Below are positions 33,537 to 42,841 of a stretch of DNA of 64,000 bases, in pieces. The stretch comes from Austwickia sp. (lineage in GTDB: Bacteria; Actinomycetota; Actinomycetes; Actinomycetales; Dermatophilaceae): assembly GCA_016711265.1 (NCBI GenBank), contig JADJTI010000003.1, positions 1 to 64,000 on the forward strand, read 5' to 3'. The position numbers were made by a program, and so were the translations under genes. The first letter of the stretch is position 1; every line of letters starts with the position of its first letter. The notes under the pieces were generated by a model. It did not search any database. It was not told the origin of the DNA and saw only the letters and a program-made list of their open reading frames with translations.

Positions 33537-34799
33537 TCAGAGAAGGGGATGCAGCGGGGCCAAGATCCGCTCGGTGATGCGGACCAGCAGGCCACGCTGA
33601 CGCCACTCCTGGACCGTCAGCTGCCGGCAGTTGGTGAGATCCTCCTCGAAGACCTGTTCCATGAGCCGGGCGTGCTCGTCGCTGTAGAGCTCGAGGTTGA
33701 CCTCGTAGTTGCCGAGCAGGCTGAGCCGGTCGATGTTGGCGGTCCCCACGGTCGTCCACCGGCCGTCGACGGTGGCGGTCTTGGCGTGCACCATGGCGTT
33801 CCGGTACAGCCAGATGGTGACGCCGCCTTCGAGAAGCTCGCTGTAGTACCCGCGAGCCACCCAGTCGGCGAGGATGTGGTTGGAGTATTCGGGGACCAGG
33901 ATGCGTACGTCGACCCCCCGGCTGGCCGCAGCGAGCAGGGCCCGCTTGATCTCGTTGTCGGGGATGAAATACGCCTGGGTGATGAAGACGCGGTGCACCG
34001 CCCGGTCGATGGCCCGCAGGTACAGGCCGCGCACCGGGAAGAGCATCCGCGAGGGCGCGTTGCGGGCGGCCTGGATCCGGGCCTCCCATTCGGCGGCCCC
34101 CCGGTCGGCGAGCTCGGGCAGATCGCGGTCGCGGAACTCGTTCCAGAAGTCGACGAAGGCGTTCTCGACCTCCCACACGCTGGGCCCCTCAACCCGCAGG
34201 TGGGTGTCGCGCCAGTGGTCCACGTAGAACCCGCCGATGTTGAACCCTCCAACGAATCCCACGGTGCTGTCGACCACCAGGATCTTGCGGTGATCGCGGC
34301 CGGTGTGCCGCAGGTCGAGGTGGAGAAGCCCGGGCCGGAACACGGGGAACCGGAGGACGTGCAGCCTGGCCGGCTTGTCGGGGAACCGGAAGAAGGATGG
34401 CCGGACCACGAGGTTGGCGAACGCGTCGTAGATGATGTACACGTCGACGCCACGACGCGCCGCCGCAATCAGGGCGGCTTTGAATTCCTCCCCGACGCTG
34501 TCGGCCTTCCAGATGTAGGTCTCGAAGTAGATGGCCGTCGTCGCCGAGCGGATGGCTGCCAGCATGTCGGCGAAGAGGTCGGCGCCATTGGTGTACGTCG
34601 TGACCCGGCTCCCCGCGACCTCCAAGGGTGCCGGGGCGAGCCGCGGCCATTCGGTGCCGGGAGGGGTACGTCGTTTGCGCACCTCGTCCACCGTCACCAC
34701 GCCCGCGATCGCGGCGACCTGCACGGCAGCGCTAGCCGCCAGACCGTACCCGATGCTGCGGGCCAGAGTCCGGGTCCGAACGCGTCGCCAGATCGGCAT
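33537..34799 (-). CDS. phospholipase D-family protein, cardiolipin synthase-like
   Basis: The product is 420 aa with one N-terminal hydrophobic segment. It has two PLD half-sites: GRDHRKILVVD (a variant first HKD, His-x-Lys, retained) and MVHAKTATVDG for the second. Asn/Gly-rich strands FVGGFNIGG and TVGTANID follow each site. The layout matches ClsA-type cardiolipin synthases. Other PLD phosphatidyltransferases are possible. TAGGGT lies 8 nt before the ATG. Confidence 0.9.
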   Translation of the reverse strand: MPIWRRVRTRTLARSIGYGLAASAAVQVAAIAGVVTVDEVRKRRTPPGTEWPRLAPAPLEVAGSRVTTYTNGADLFADMLAAIRSATTAIYFETYIWKADSVGEEFKAALIAAARRGVDVYIIYDAFANLVVRPSFFRFPDKPARLHVLRFPVFRPGLLHLDLRHTGRDHRKILVVDSTVGFVGGFNIGGFYVDHWRDTHLRVEGPSVWEVENAFVDFWNEFRDRDLPELADRGAAEWEARIQAARNAPSRMLFPVRGLYLRAIDRAVHRVFITQAYFIPDNEIKRALLAAASRGVDVRILVPEYSNHILADWVARGYYSELLEGGVTIWLYRNAMVHAKTATVDGRWTTVGTANIDRLSLLGNYEVNLELYSDEHARLMEQVFEEDLTNCRQLTVQEWRQRGLLVRITERILAPLHPLL

Positions 34800-34810
34800 G
34801 ATTGACCACC

Positions 34811-35326
34811 CTACTGAACGGGCCGCGACGGCGTGGCTCGACCCGAAGGACCCGGTTGCGCGGGCGGGGTGACCCGCACCACCGCCTCGGCCCGGGAGTG
34901 TGCGGTGACACTCACCGGATTGCCCAGTGCGGCCACCAGGCCCCCCGCCAGGGGGACATCGATCCGGGCCGTGAGGACGACGGTGGCGCCCAACCGGCCA
35001 CCGACTACGTCGGCGCCGGTGCCGTCGGTCAGGGACCAGGACAGGACGTGAGCGGGCAGGGGTGCGGCCTCCAAGCGGCGGCGAGCCGCGCCGGTGACGG
35101 TCTCGTCGGTGAGCGGGACCGTGCCGGTCAGCCCGTCGACGTACAGCGACGAGCGCGCCAGCGCGTCGGCCGCGTCGAGCGCCAACGTGTCAGCGATGTC
35201 ATACACGCGGGCCCGGGCCAGCTGGACCGCCGTGACATCGACGACGAGGACAACCAGGGCGAGGAGTACGGCGACGTAGCCCGCGACCAGGGGGATGATG
35301 CTGCCTTCCGCGCGCTGGATGCTCAC
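34811..35326 (-). CDS. TadG-like pilus assembly protein
   Basis: The 171-aa protein begins MSIQRAEGSIIPLVAGYVAVLLALVVLVVD, the TadE/G-type N-terminal helix with the conserved G-S-I/L...Y pattern, and an extracytoplasmic alpha/beta domain with a repeat-free end. Its GTG overlaps the previous stop. It is the last gene of the Tad operon. Confidence 0.8.
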   Translation of the reverse strand: MSIQRAEGSIIPLVAGYVAVLLALVVLVVDVTAVQLARARVYDIADTLALDAADALARSSLYVDGLTGTVPLTDETVTGAARRRLEAAPLPAHVLSWSLTDGTGADVVGGRLGATVVLTARIDVPLAGGLVAALGNPVSVTAHSRAEAVVRVTPPAQPGPSGRATPSRPVQ

Positions 35327-35811
35327 CCGCCGAACCCCTCGACGGCCGCGACGAAGCCGGCTTCAACCGGCACCGCGAGCGGGAGGGCGTCCGCGACCAC
35401 GTCCGGGACCAGCGGGAGCGCGACCTCGTAGCGGACGTGCACGCGCACCGTGGCGTCGGGCGTGAGACAGGGCTGAGCGGAGCACTCCACCTGCAGGTTT
35501 CCCGGCGTGGCGAACCCGTGATCCTCGAAGGCCAACCGGGCGGCCGCTTCGGCGCGGGCCAGGGGTTGCCCGTTCGCCGGGCCGGAGACGTACACCCGGG
35601 CGGCCTCGCGTGCGGCCACCGAGACGGCGTACGAGGCAGCCTGCACCCTGGCCAAGAGCAGGACCAGGTAGACCAGGGGCACCAGAACGACGAGCGTCAC
35701 GGCGAGAAACTCCACGACGGCGTTGCCCGACTCCCGCGCTGTGACCGATGCGCCGCCGCTGGCACCGGCATCCGACGGACTCACCCGGTGGGGTGCCGCG
35801 CGGGGGGTCAC
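35323..35811 (-). CDS. TadE-like pseudopilin, second copy
   Basis: The 162-aa protein has a 25-residue N-terminal leader ending in RESGNAVVEFLAVTLVVLVPLVYLVLLLARV, the TadE helix with its conserved Glu. Two Cys (VECSAQPCLT) may form a disulfide outside the cell. It is coupled to both neighbours by overlapping stop/start codons (GTGA). Confidence 0.85.
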   Translation of the reverse strand: MTPRAAPHRVSPSDAGASGGASVTARESGNAVVEFLAVTLVVLVPLVYLVLLLARVQAASYAVSVAAREAARVYVSGPANGQPLARAEAAARLAFEDHGFATPGNLQVECSAQPCLTPDATVRVHVRYEVALPLVPDVVADALPLAVPVEAGFVAAVEGFGG

Positions 35812-36260
35812 CCGGTGACCTCGCGGGCGTAGGCGCGGGCGTGCACGCTCATGGTGCGTCCAGGACCCCAGAGGCCTACCACCGGCACTGGAGCGTTGAC
35901 CGTGACGTGGACGACGAGCATGTCGCCGACCGGCTGGTGGGACGCGGTGACGTCACCGGCGAACCGATCGGACAGGCTTTGGCTGATGAGATCGCGGGCA
36001 CGCTCCGCGGCCGCGTCGGGGTGACTGCCGACCCGAGCGCCCACCCGGGCTCCCTCACCGGCGCACCAGATGAGGGTATTGCGGATGTGCAACGCCAGCC
36101 CGACCTGGATGACCACGAGCACGAGGAGGGCCGTCAGGGCCGCGGTCATGGCGAAGTCGGCGACCGCGGCACCGTCCTCGGCGTTGTCCCCGGCCCCACG
36201 TCGGCGCCGGCCGCGCGACGCCGCTGCCAGCTGCTGGGTTGCGGACTGCACGGGTCTCAC
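35808..36260 (-). CDS. TadE-like pseudopilin, first copy
   Basis: The product is 150 aa. Its TadE-like helix follows DGAAVADFAMTAALTALLVLVVIQVGLAL, in which Asp replaces the usual Glu at the position five after the cleavage-like site. The GTG at 36260 overlaps the pilin-like gene's stop. The longer frame to 36449 is antisense noise. It is probably a minor pilin or priming subunit. Confidence 0.82.
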   Translation of the reverse strand: MRPVQSATQQLAAASRGRRRRGAGDNAEDGAAVADFAMTAALTALLVLVVIQVGLALHIRNTLIWCAGEGARVGARVGSHPDAAAERARDLISQSLSDRFAGDVTASHQPVGDMLVVHVTVNAPVPVVGLWGPGRTMSVHARAYAREVTG

Positions 36261-36628
36261 AACCTGCCGGTCACCGCGTTCATGGCCTGGGTGAACAGGG
36301 CTTCGAAGCGGTCGCCTGCCAGGATCCACAGTGCGGCCACCAAACCGGCGGTCATCAGCGTGATCATCACCCACCCCGGCACGTCGCCGCGCTCCCCGGC
36401 GCCCTTGGCTGACCTCTCCCCCGGGATGGTCGCCCAGGTCAGCAACCACACCCAGCTCACCAGGACGGCCGCCCTCAACGCCGTTGGCACGGCCGCCCAG
36501 GACGTGAGTTGCGACCTGCCCCGCCGCGGACGCGAGCTACGGCGTACCTGCAGCGGGCGGCTGGATGGGGTTTTCACGGTCTGCCTCCGATCGATGGACG
36601 GTGAAGGAAAGGGGTTGCCGGCCAGCAC
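36257..36628 (-). CDS. Flp-pilin-like small membrane protein
   Basis: The frame encodes up to 123 aa. A basic, Ser/Arg-rich N terminus and one membrane helix (ALRAAVLVSWVWLLTWA) come first. The end is GDVPGWVMITLMTAGLVAALWILAGDRFEALFTQAMNAV, a hydrophobic helix of the kind that sits in the major-pilin slot of actinobacterial Tad loci. The G-D-V-P site could be a processing site. True start uncertain: the first 35 residues look atypical. The pilin assignment is mostly from position. Confidence 0.65.
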   Translation of the reverse strand: MLAGNPFPSPSIDRRQTVKTPSSRPLQVRRSSRPRRGRSQLTSWAAVPTALRAAVLVSWVWLLTWATIPGERSAKGAGERGDVPGWVMITLMTAGLVAALWILAGDRFEALFTQAMNAVTGRL

Positions 36629-36629
36629 G

Positions 36630-37601
36630 TCACCAGGTCAGCGACAGGCTGGCAAAGCCGGGAAAGAGGGCGAACACCACGGTGACCGGCAGGATGAGGA
36701 AGACGACGGGTACGAGCATGCCGATCTCCTTGCGCCCGGCGGATTCGATCACCGCTCGGATCGAGTCGGCACGCACATCCCTGGCCTGCTCCCGCACGAC
36801 GTCCGCCAACGGAGTTCCCCGCTCCAGGGCGATCACCATCCCGTCGACGAACCGCACCAGAGCCGTGACCTCAGTGCGATCGGCAACCCGCTGCAGTGCG
36901 GTGGCGATCGGGGTTCCGGCGCGCGTTTCGGCCACCGCCGTTGCCAACTCACGGCTGAGCTCCCCCTGGCTCAGCCGGCAGACGCGCTCCAACGCGGCTC
37001 CCGTCGCCTCGCCCGCGTTCAGCGCCAACGCCAGCAGGTCGGCCACCGTCGGCAGTTCCGCGAGGATCCGCTGCTCCCGGCGCTGCACTGCGCGGGTAAG
37101 CCACCAGTCGCGGCAGGCCATGCCGGCCAGCACCCCGATGATCGGGAACAGGGCCGTCAGGAGCGGCGCGGCATCGCGTCGTACCCAGAGCACCGTCCCC
37201 AGCAGCAGCCCGGCGAAGGCACCCCCCAGCCCCCAGGCCACCTGCTCGGCGCGGTACTCCTGGCTGCTGGTCACCGACCCGGAGCGCACCAGGCGCCGCT
37301 GCACCGATGCCGAACCGCCGAACAGCCGATCGAGCACAGCACCACCGTGGGCCACCGCTGCCCGGGCGAGGCTGACCGCATCCCGGGGCCCGGGCGCCGT
37401 CACCACGGCAACGCTGGGACCGACTCCGGGCAGGTCACGCACGTAGGGTCCGATCCGGTCCTCCAGGCCGTTACGTCGGCGAGCCGGGGTACGACGCCAC
37501 ACCAGCAGCAGGCCGGCCGAGAACGCCAGTCCGACCAGCGCCCCGGCCGGCGACCATCCGCCGGCCGCAGGGGTCAGGAGACCAGCGGCGACCGCACTCA
37601 T
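36630..37601 (-). CDS. tadC: type II secretion F-domain membrane protein, TadC-like
   Basis: The 323-aa protein has an N-terminal helix and a T2SSF domain (LAELPTVADLLALALNAGEATGAALER ... GTPLADVVREQ) followed by two C-terminal helices (KEIGMLVPVVFLILPVTVVFALF). With TadB it forms the inner-membrane platform of the pilus machine. It begins 4 nt inside the end of tadB. Confidence 0.9.
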   Translation of the reverse strand: MSAVAAGLLTPAAGGWSPAGALVGLAFSAGLLLVWRRTPARRRNGLEDRIGPYVRDLPGVGPSVAVVTAPGPRDAVSLARAAVAHGGAVLDRLFGGSASVQRRLVRSGSVTSSQEYRAEQVAWGLGGAFAGLLLGTVLWVRRDAAPLLTALFPIIGVLAGMACRDWWLTRAVQRREQRILAELPTVADLLALALNAGEATGAALERVCRLSQGELSRELATAVAETRAGTPIATALQRVADRTEVTALVRFVDGMVIALERGTPLADVVREQARDVRADSIRAVIESAGRKEIGMLVPVVFLILPVTVVFALFPGFASLSLTW

Positions 37602-38536
37602 CGCAGCACCCGTTCTTCGGCGGGCAGTCGGCCGATCCGCAGCATCACCCGGTAGGCGACGGCGGTGACGGCCAGCCCGATACCCAGCACCGTGGCACCA
37701 GCGGGGGTGTTGTAGGCCTGCAAGGACTCCGCGCGGGTGGCCAGCATGGCGAGCACCAGCCAGGGCGCCAGCACCGCCAGCCGGGCGGCGTTGACCGACC
37801 AGCTTTGGCGCGCCTCCAGCTCCGCGCGGATTCGGCTCTCGTCGCGCAGAAAGGCAGACAGGGTGCGCAGCAGCCGTCCCAGGTCCGAGCCGCCGACGTC
37901 GCGTGCCAGTCGCAGCGACTCCACCAGCCGGTCGGCGACCGGGTCGGCCAGACGGGCCTTGAGCAGGTCCAGGCCGTCGCCGAAGCGTCCGGTCAACCGG
38001 TAGTCGGCGGCGAACTCGGCGAAGGCCGGCCGCAGGGCGGCCGGACCTCGGACGCAGACCTGCGCCACCGCCTCCGGGAGCGCCAGCCCAGCGCGGACCG
38101 CCGAGGCGATGTTGTCGACCACGTCGGGCCAGTCCTGCCGCCGTCGCTGCGCCTGACGCGCAGCGCGTGAGGCCACCACCTCACGCGGCAGGTAGGCCGC
38201 CAAGATCGCGAAGGTCACCGCCAACACCGGGGACGCGCTGACGGCGTACACCGACCATCCGACCAGGAGGGCGACCACGACGCCGACCATGACGAACCGC
38301 GACGCGGTCCAGCCGGTGAAGCCGGCCATGATCAGGTCCGCGCGCAGGGCCGCCGCCCACGCGCCCGCCCGGCGCGCCAGCACACCACGGCGCCCAGCCA
38401 TCGCCGATGGCTCGGCGCGCCGGAGGCCGGGACTGCGCGACGCGCCCGCGAGCGTTCCCGGCGAGCCTGCCCAACACGCCCACCACACGCAGAACAGCCC
38501 CGATCCGAGGGCCAGGCCGACCGCGACGCCACCCAT
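37598..38536 (-). CDS. tadB: type II secretion F-domain membrane protein, TadB-like
   Basis: The 312-aa protein has N-terminal helices and a central T2SSF domain (WPDVVDNIASAVRAGLALPEAV ... VGGSDLGRLLRTLSAFLRDE). Two C-terminal helices follow. It overlaps tadC and lies 3 nt after the ATPase gene, so the operon is compact. Confidence 0.9.
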   Translation of the reverse strand: MGGVAVGLALGSGLFCVWWACWAGSPGTLAGASRSPGLRRAEPSAMAGRRGVLARRAGAWAAALRADLIMAGFTGWTASRFVMVGVVVALLVGWSVYAVSASPVLAVTFAILAAYLPREVVASRAARQAQRRRQDWPDVVDNIASAVRAGLALPEAVAQVCVRGPAALRPAFAEFAADYRLTGRFGDGLDLLKARLADPVADRLVESLRLARDVGGSDLGRLLRTLSAFLRDESRIRAELEARQSWSVNAARLAVLAPWLVLAMLATRAESLQAYNTPAGATVLGIGLAVTAVAYRVMLRIGRLPAEERVLR

Positions 38537-38539
38537 CGC

Positions 38540-39805
38540 CTAGCACTCCGCCAGTAGGGCCGCGAGGTCGTACCCGGCTCGCGCGAAACGATCGTCGAAA
38601 GGTGGGAAGCCGCCGCCCCGGGTCAGGCGCCCCTCGCGGCCGATGAACACATCGCAGGTTTCCACGGCCTCCCCCTCGGTGCGCCCGGTGACGGCCACGA
38701 TCTCGCGGACCCGGCGCGTCCCGTCGCGCTCCAGGGCCAGCTGCACGACGAGATCGATCGCCGCGGCCACCGTGGGCACCACGAAGCGGGAACCCACGTT
38801 CTCACCGGCGAGCAACGGCAGCGTGCACATCTTGACGATGGCCTCCCGGGCCGAGTTCGCGTGAACCGTGCACATCCCCGGCAGACCACTGTTGAGCGCG
38901 ATCAATAGGTCCAAGCTCTCCGCTTCGCGGACCTCCCCCACCACGATCCGCGAGGGTCGCATCCGCAGCGCCTCGCGGACCAGACGACGCAGGGGGATCT
39001 CACCAGTCCCCTCCAGACTCGGCTGGCGACACTGCATGCTGGCCACGTCACGCAGGCTCAGCCGCAGCTCGAAAACCTCCTCGCAGGTCACAACCCGTTC
39101 CCGAGGAGGGATCGCGGAAGCGAGGCAGTTCAGCAAGGTGGTCTTGCCCGACTGGGTGCCCCCGGCCACCAGGATGTTCAAGCCGCTGGCGACCGCGGCC
39201 TCCAGGAACGCCCCGGCCTGCGGGGTCACCGTGCCCAACGCGACGAGGTCGGCCAGGCTGTCCGCGGCAACGATGAACTTGCGCACGTTCACCAGCCAGT
39301 GTTGGCGGCTGATGTCTGGAATCACCACATGCAGTCGGGACCCGTCGGGCAGCGCCGCATCGACGAACGGGGAGGACAGATCGACCCGGCGCCCGGATGA
39401 CTTCAACATCCGTTCCACGAGGTCGCGCACCCCGTCGGCGGTCAGAATGGTGGTCGTCAGATCGGCCACTCCGCGACGGGCGACGAATACCTCGCCCGGA
39501 GAGTTGATCCAGATTTCCTCCACCAGCGGGTCGTCCAGGTAGCGCTGCAACGGCCCGAACCCGCCTATCGTGTCCATCACGGCCGCCACGGCCGGGGCCC
39601 GCGCGGGGAGGGGTTCCAGACCCTCGGACAGCGCCCGGTCGTCGTACTCCTGAACGGCTGCCACCACGATCTCGCGCAGCGCCGCCCGATCCAGGACCGG
39701 ATCGATCCGCTGGGTGCGCACCTGATCCCGGACCACCGACTCGACCTCCGCCAACGCCTGCGTCGGCAGCGCCAGCGGCAGCACCGGTGTCGCCGTACTC
39801 ACCAT
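38540..39805 (-). CDS. tadA: Tad pilus secretion ATPase (CpaF/TadA)
   Basis: The 421-aa type II/IV secretion ATPase hexamer powers pilus assembly. Walker A is GGTQSGKTT, the Asp box is EEVFEL, Walker B is IVVGEVREAE and the His box is CTVHANSAREAI. GAGGGGG precedes the ATG at 39805, and an in-frame TTG lies two codons upstream. It is the first gene of the Tad operon. No septum-site protein, prepilin peptidase or Flp gene is visible upstream. Confidence 0.93.
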   Translation of the reverse strand: MVSTATPVLPLALPTQALAEVESVVRDQVRTQRIDPVLDRAALREIVVAAVQEYDDRALSEGLEPLPARAPAVAAVMDTIGGFGPLQRYLDDPLVEEIWINSPGEVFVARRGVADLTTTILTADGVRDLVERMLKSSGRRVDLSSPFVDAALPDGSRLHVVIPDISRQHWLVNVRKFIVAADSLADLVALGTVTPQAGAFLEAAVASGLNILVAGGTQSGKTTLLNCLASAIPPRERVVTCEEVFELRLSLRDVASMQCRQPSLEGTGEIPLRRLVREALRMRPSRIVVGEVREAESLDLLIALNSGLPGMCTVHANSAREAIVKMCTLPLLAGENVGSRFVVPTVAAAIDLVVQLALERDGTRRVREIVAVTGRTEGEAVETCDVFIGREGRLTRGGGFPPFDDRFARAGYDLAALLAEC

Positions 39806-39947
39806 GGGCAACCCCCTCGCACCGTCGGCGCCCCGACAGCCGAGGGCGCATCTGGACGTCCGTCCAACAGTGCGGCCACCCTATGGCTCCGCCGACCCTC
39901 CGCGGAGCGCTATCCACAGGTCCCCTCGGCGGCCTGGTCAGCGGCGG

Positions 39948-40673
39948 TCAGCCGCCGGCGGCGCCCCGGATATCCGCCACCGAAGCTCGGTACGCCGTCC
40001 ACAACAGCCGCAGATCCATGCCCACCGTGACCAGCCCCACCCCACGGGCGATCCAGTCGCGGGCCATCGCCGGGTCGGTGCAAAACAACCCGGATTCTTT
40101 GCCGTGCGCTGCGCACCGCTGCACGATGTGCGCGATCAACGCCTCCAGCTCGGCGCAGTCCCGGTAGCCGCGGCCGCCGTACCCGTGCGTCAACGACAGG
40201 TCGAACGGCCCGATGAACACCCCGTCCACGCCCTCGATGGTCAGGATGTCCTCCAGCGCTTCCACGCCCGCGCGGGTCTCGATCATCACCAAGCACGTGA
40301 CCTGCGAGTTGACATCTGCCGCGGAGAGCGCGGCCCCCGCGTCGCCGGGAAGCAGCAGGCGCCCCCAGCTGCGCTCCCCCGCCGGCGGGTAGCGGCATGC
40401 CCGGGCCGCCGCGCCGGCCTGCTCGGCCGACTCGATCATCGGCACGATCGCCGTCGCGCCGCCGCGACGGATCGCGCGGACCAGCCCCGGCAGCGCGTCC
40501 CACCCGGCGTGGCCGTGCTGGAGATCGACGACGACCGCGTCCACCCCGCTGGTGGCGACCGCTTCGGCGACCAACGGATCCGCCAGAGTGCTCCACGCGG
40601 CGTACATCGGCCGGGGGGAGGCGGCGGGCGCGTTCGTGGCTCCACGATGCTCCATCGAGCCCGTCAAGGCCAT
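39948..40673 (-). CDS. HpcH/HpaI-family aldolase
   Basis: This is a class II pyruvate-dependent aldolase of about 241 aa. Motifs are VDAVVVDLQHGHAGWDAL (the His/Asp region), IVPMIESAEQAG, MIETRAGVEALEDIL (metal Glu) and GVFIGPFDLSLTHGYGG (metal Asp). Substrates in the family are 4-hydroxy-2-oxo acids. Start uncertain: ATG 40673 precedes ATG 40655 and both lack a strong Shine-Dalgarno. It is divergent from the MBL-FAH pair across a palindrome, so coregulation is likely. Confidence 0.88.
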   Translation of the reverse strand: MALTGSMEHRGATNAPAASPRPMYAAWSTLADPLVAEAVATSGVDAVVVDLQHGHAGWDALPGLVRAIRRGGATAIVPMIESAEQAGAAARACRYPPAGERSWGRLLLPGDAGAALSAADVNSQVTCLVMIETRAGVEALEDILTIEGVDGVFIGPFDLSLTHGYGGRGYRDCAELEALIAHIVQRCAAHGKESGLFCTDPAMARDWIARGVGLVTVGMDLRLLWTAYRASVADIRGAAGG

Positions 40674-40677
40674 TACC

Positions 40678-40691
40678 CAAGAGCGCTCTTG
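40678..40691. promoter_or_regulatory. 14-bp perfect palindrome in the divergent aldolase/hydrolase promoter region
   Basis: CAAGAGCGCTCTTG lies 5 nt from the aldolase start and 75 nt from the MBL hydrolase start. A second symmetric stretch TGCACTGCACAATGCA occurs near 40721-40736. They are operator candidates, but no regulator gene is adjacent. Confidence 0.4.
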
Positions 40692-40765
40692 CCGCCGCTG
40701 GGCCCCGGCCATACGTTCGATGCACTGCACAATGCACGCAGCGCACATGAACAGGAGTCGCGTCG

Positions 40766-41707
40766 ATGAGCAGCCACCGGCATCCCCCCGGCAGCTTCGA
40801 GCCGCCCCGGCAGGCCCGCGAGGTCAGCGACGGCATCTACGCCTACATCCAGCCGGACGGCAGTTGGTGGATCAACAACACCGGCTTCCTGGTCGGCCGC
40901 CGCGGTGTCATCAGCGTCGACGCGTGCGCGACCCAACGGCGTACCCAGGCCTACCTGGACACCATCGCGACGGTCACCGACCAGCCGGTCCGGACGCTGG
41001 TGAACACCCACCACCACGGCGACCACACGTTCGGCAACTACCTTTTCCCGACCGCCACGATCGTCGGCTACGAGGGCATCCGCGAGGGCATCGCCGCCTG
41101 GGGCGCCCCCCGCGACCTGCCGCTGTGGACCCCGGTGGACTGGGGCGACATCGAACTGGAACCGCCGTTCCTCACGTTCACCGAGACCATCAAGCTGTAC
41201 GTCGACGATCTTGAAACACAGGTACAGTACATCGGCACGCCCGCGCACACCACCAACGACTCCGTGCTGTGGGTGCCCGACCGCCGGGTCCTCTTCAGCG
41301 GCGACGTCATCTTCAACGGCGGCACCCCCTTCCTGGTGCAGGGATCGGTCAGCGGCATGCTGGTCGCCCTGGCCCGCATCCGGGAACTCAACCCCGAGGT
41401 GATCGTGCCCGGCCACGGCCCTGTCACCGACCCCGCCATCGTCGAGCGGCTGGAGGGTTACGTGCGGTTCGTCCAGGACGTCGCCGCCCGCGGCCGGGCC
41501 GCCGGACTCACCCCCCTGGAGACGGCCCGCGAGGTCGACCTCGGTGAGTACGCCGACCTGCTGGATTCCGAACGCATCGTCGGCAACCTGCACCGCGCGT
41601 ACGCCGAGCTCGACGGGCTGCCGCCGGGCGGGCCGATCAACCTGCAGGCGGCCATCGCCGACATGATCGCGTTCAACGGCGGCCAGCCGCTGAGCTGCTA
41701 CGCCTGA
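40766..41707 (+). CDS. MBL-fold metallo-hydrolase
   Basis: The 313-aa protein's metal motif is THHHGDHTFGNY with further ligands in GTPAHTTND, SGDVIFNGG and VPGHGPV. It resembles the glyoxalase II/alkylsulfatase-like branch that acts on small organic substrates. AGGAGT lies 7 nt before the ATG. It is cotranscribed with the FAH-family gene 35 nt downstream. The substrate is unknown. Confidence 0.88.
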   Translation: MSSHRHPPGSFEPPRQAREVSDGIYAYIQPDGSWWINNTGFLVGRRGVISVDACATQRRTQAYLDTIATVTDQPVRTLVNTHHHGDHTFGNYLFPTATIVGYEGIREGIAAWGAPRDLPLWTPVDWGDIELEPPFLTFTETIKLYVDDLETQVQYIGTPAHTTNDSVLWVPDRRVLFSGDVIFNGGTPFLVQGSVSGMLVALARIRELNPEVIVPGHGPVTDPAIVERLEGYVRFVQDVAARGRAAGLTPLETAREVDLGEYADLLDSERIVGNLHRAYAELDGLPPGGPINLQAAIADMIAFNGGQPLSCYA

Positions 41708-41742
41708 ACCGCCGCCACCGGCTCCAGAAGGGACACGTCCTC

Positions 41743-42669
41743 ATGCGTTGGGTCAGTTACCGTTCCCCCCGGGACGACCGGGACCACGCCGGCCTGCTCG
41801 ACGACGAGGCGGTGATCGGGCTCGCGGACCCGATGCTCTCGGTGCTGCAGCGGCACGGCAGCGACCTGGCCGCCGCGGCAGAGCTCGCCCGGGCCGAACC
41901 GTTCGAACGACTGCCCCTGGCGGACGCCGAGCTGCTGGCGCCGGCGCCCACCCCGCCCTCGGTGCGCGACTTCATGGCATTCGAGGAGCACGTCGTCAAC
42001 GCGATGAAAGGCATCGGCTCCACCGTGCACCCGGTCTGGTACCAGCAGCCGGTGTTCTACTTCACCAACCCGGCAGGCATCCTCGGCCCCGGTGACGATG
42101 TTCCCATCAGCCCGGGATCGATCGCCTTCGACTACGAGCTGGAGATCGCCGCAGTCATCGGCACCCCCGGCCGCGACCTGGACCCGGCGCGCGCCCACGA
42201 GCACATCGCCGGATACACCATCCTGGCCGACTGGAGTGCCCGTGACCTGCAGCGCGTCGAGATGGGCGTGGGGCTGGGACCGGCCAAGGGCAAGGACGGC
42301 GCGACCACGCTGGGGCCATGCCTGGTGACCCCCGACGAGCTGGCCGACGCCCGGTCGGGCAAGGGGTACGAGCTGGCCATGACGGCCACGGTCAACGGCC
42401 GGGAGTACAGCCGCGGGACCTGGTCCAGCTTGTACTGGTCGTTCGGGCAGATGTTGGCCTACGCCAGCCGCGGTACGACGCTGCGCCCCGGCGACGTGAT
42501 CGGCAGCGGCACGGTCGGCAGCGGCTGCATCCTGGAGCTGTCCAGCACCCGGGGTGCGGCGGACTACCCGTGGCTCCAGCCCGGTGACGTGGTCAACCTG
42601 GCCGTCGAGCGACTCGGCGAGCTGAGCGTCACGATCACGCCCGGGACGGATCCGATCCCGCTGGGGTGA
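41743..42669 (+). CDS. fumarylacetoacetate hydrolase (FAH) family protein
   Basis: The 308-aa protein has the metal motif E-x-E in FDYELEIAAVIG and Asp in ILADWSARDLQ, plus GPAKGKDGATTLGPCLV and PGDVIGSGTVGSGCI, which are typical of FAH/HpaG-type hydrolases or decarboxylases of 2-oxo-diacids. It is shorter than eukaryotic FAH. Together with the HpcH aldolase it recalls the lower homoprotocatechuate pathway. Ring-cleavage genes are not present in the window. Confidence 0.9.
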   Translation: MRWVSYRSPRDDRDHAGLLDDEAVIGLADPMLSVLQRHGSDLAAAAELARAEPFERLPLADAELLAPAPTPPSVRDFMAFEEHVVNAMKGIGSTVHPVWYQQPVFYFTNPAGILGPGDDVPISPGSIAFDYELEIAAVIGTPGRDLDPARAHEHIAGYTILADWSARDLQRVEMGVGLGPAKGKDGATTLGPCLVTPDELADARSGKGYELAMTATVNGREYSRGTWSSLYWSFGQMLAYASRGTTLRPGDVIGSGTVGSGCILELSSTRGAADYPWLQPGDVVNLAVERLGELSVTITPGTDPIPLG

Positions 42670-42714
42670 GCGGCCACGGCGTCCGGCAGCCCAGGGTCTC
42701 CCAGGATTCCCGGG

Positions 42715-42728
42715 AATCGCGTGAATCT
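42715..42728. promoter_or_regulatory. 14-bp perfect palindrome upstream of the cytosine deaminase gene
   Basis: GATTCCCGGGAATC lies in the 172-nt gap between the FAH gene and the deaminase, followed by a near-repeat GTGAATC. It is a candidate operator. TACGTA at 42823-42828 could be part of the promoter. Confidence 0.35.
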
Positions 42729-42841
42729 ACGGCAGGAACTGCCCAGTCCGCCCGGCCTCTTTCGTGGCGTTTCATGCGAACAAGGACGAGCATTCCTTGG
42801 TTATGTGGGACTTCCGGAAACTACGTAGAGGGAGAATGCTC

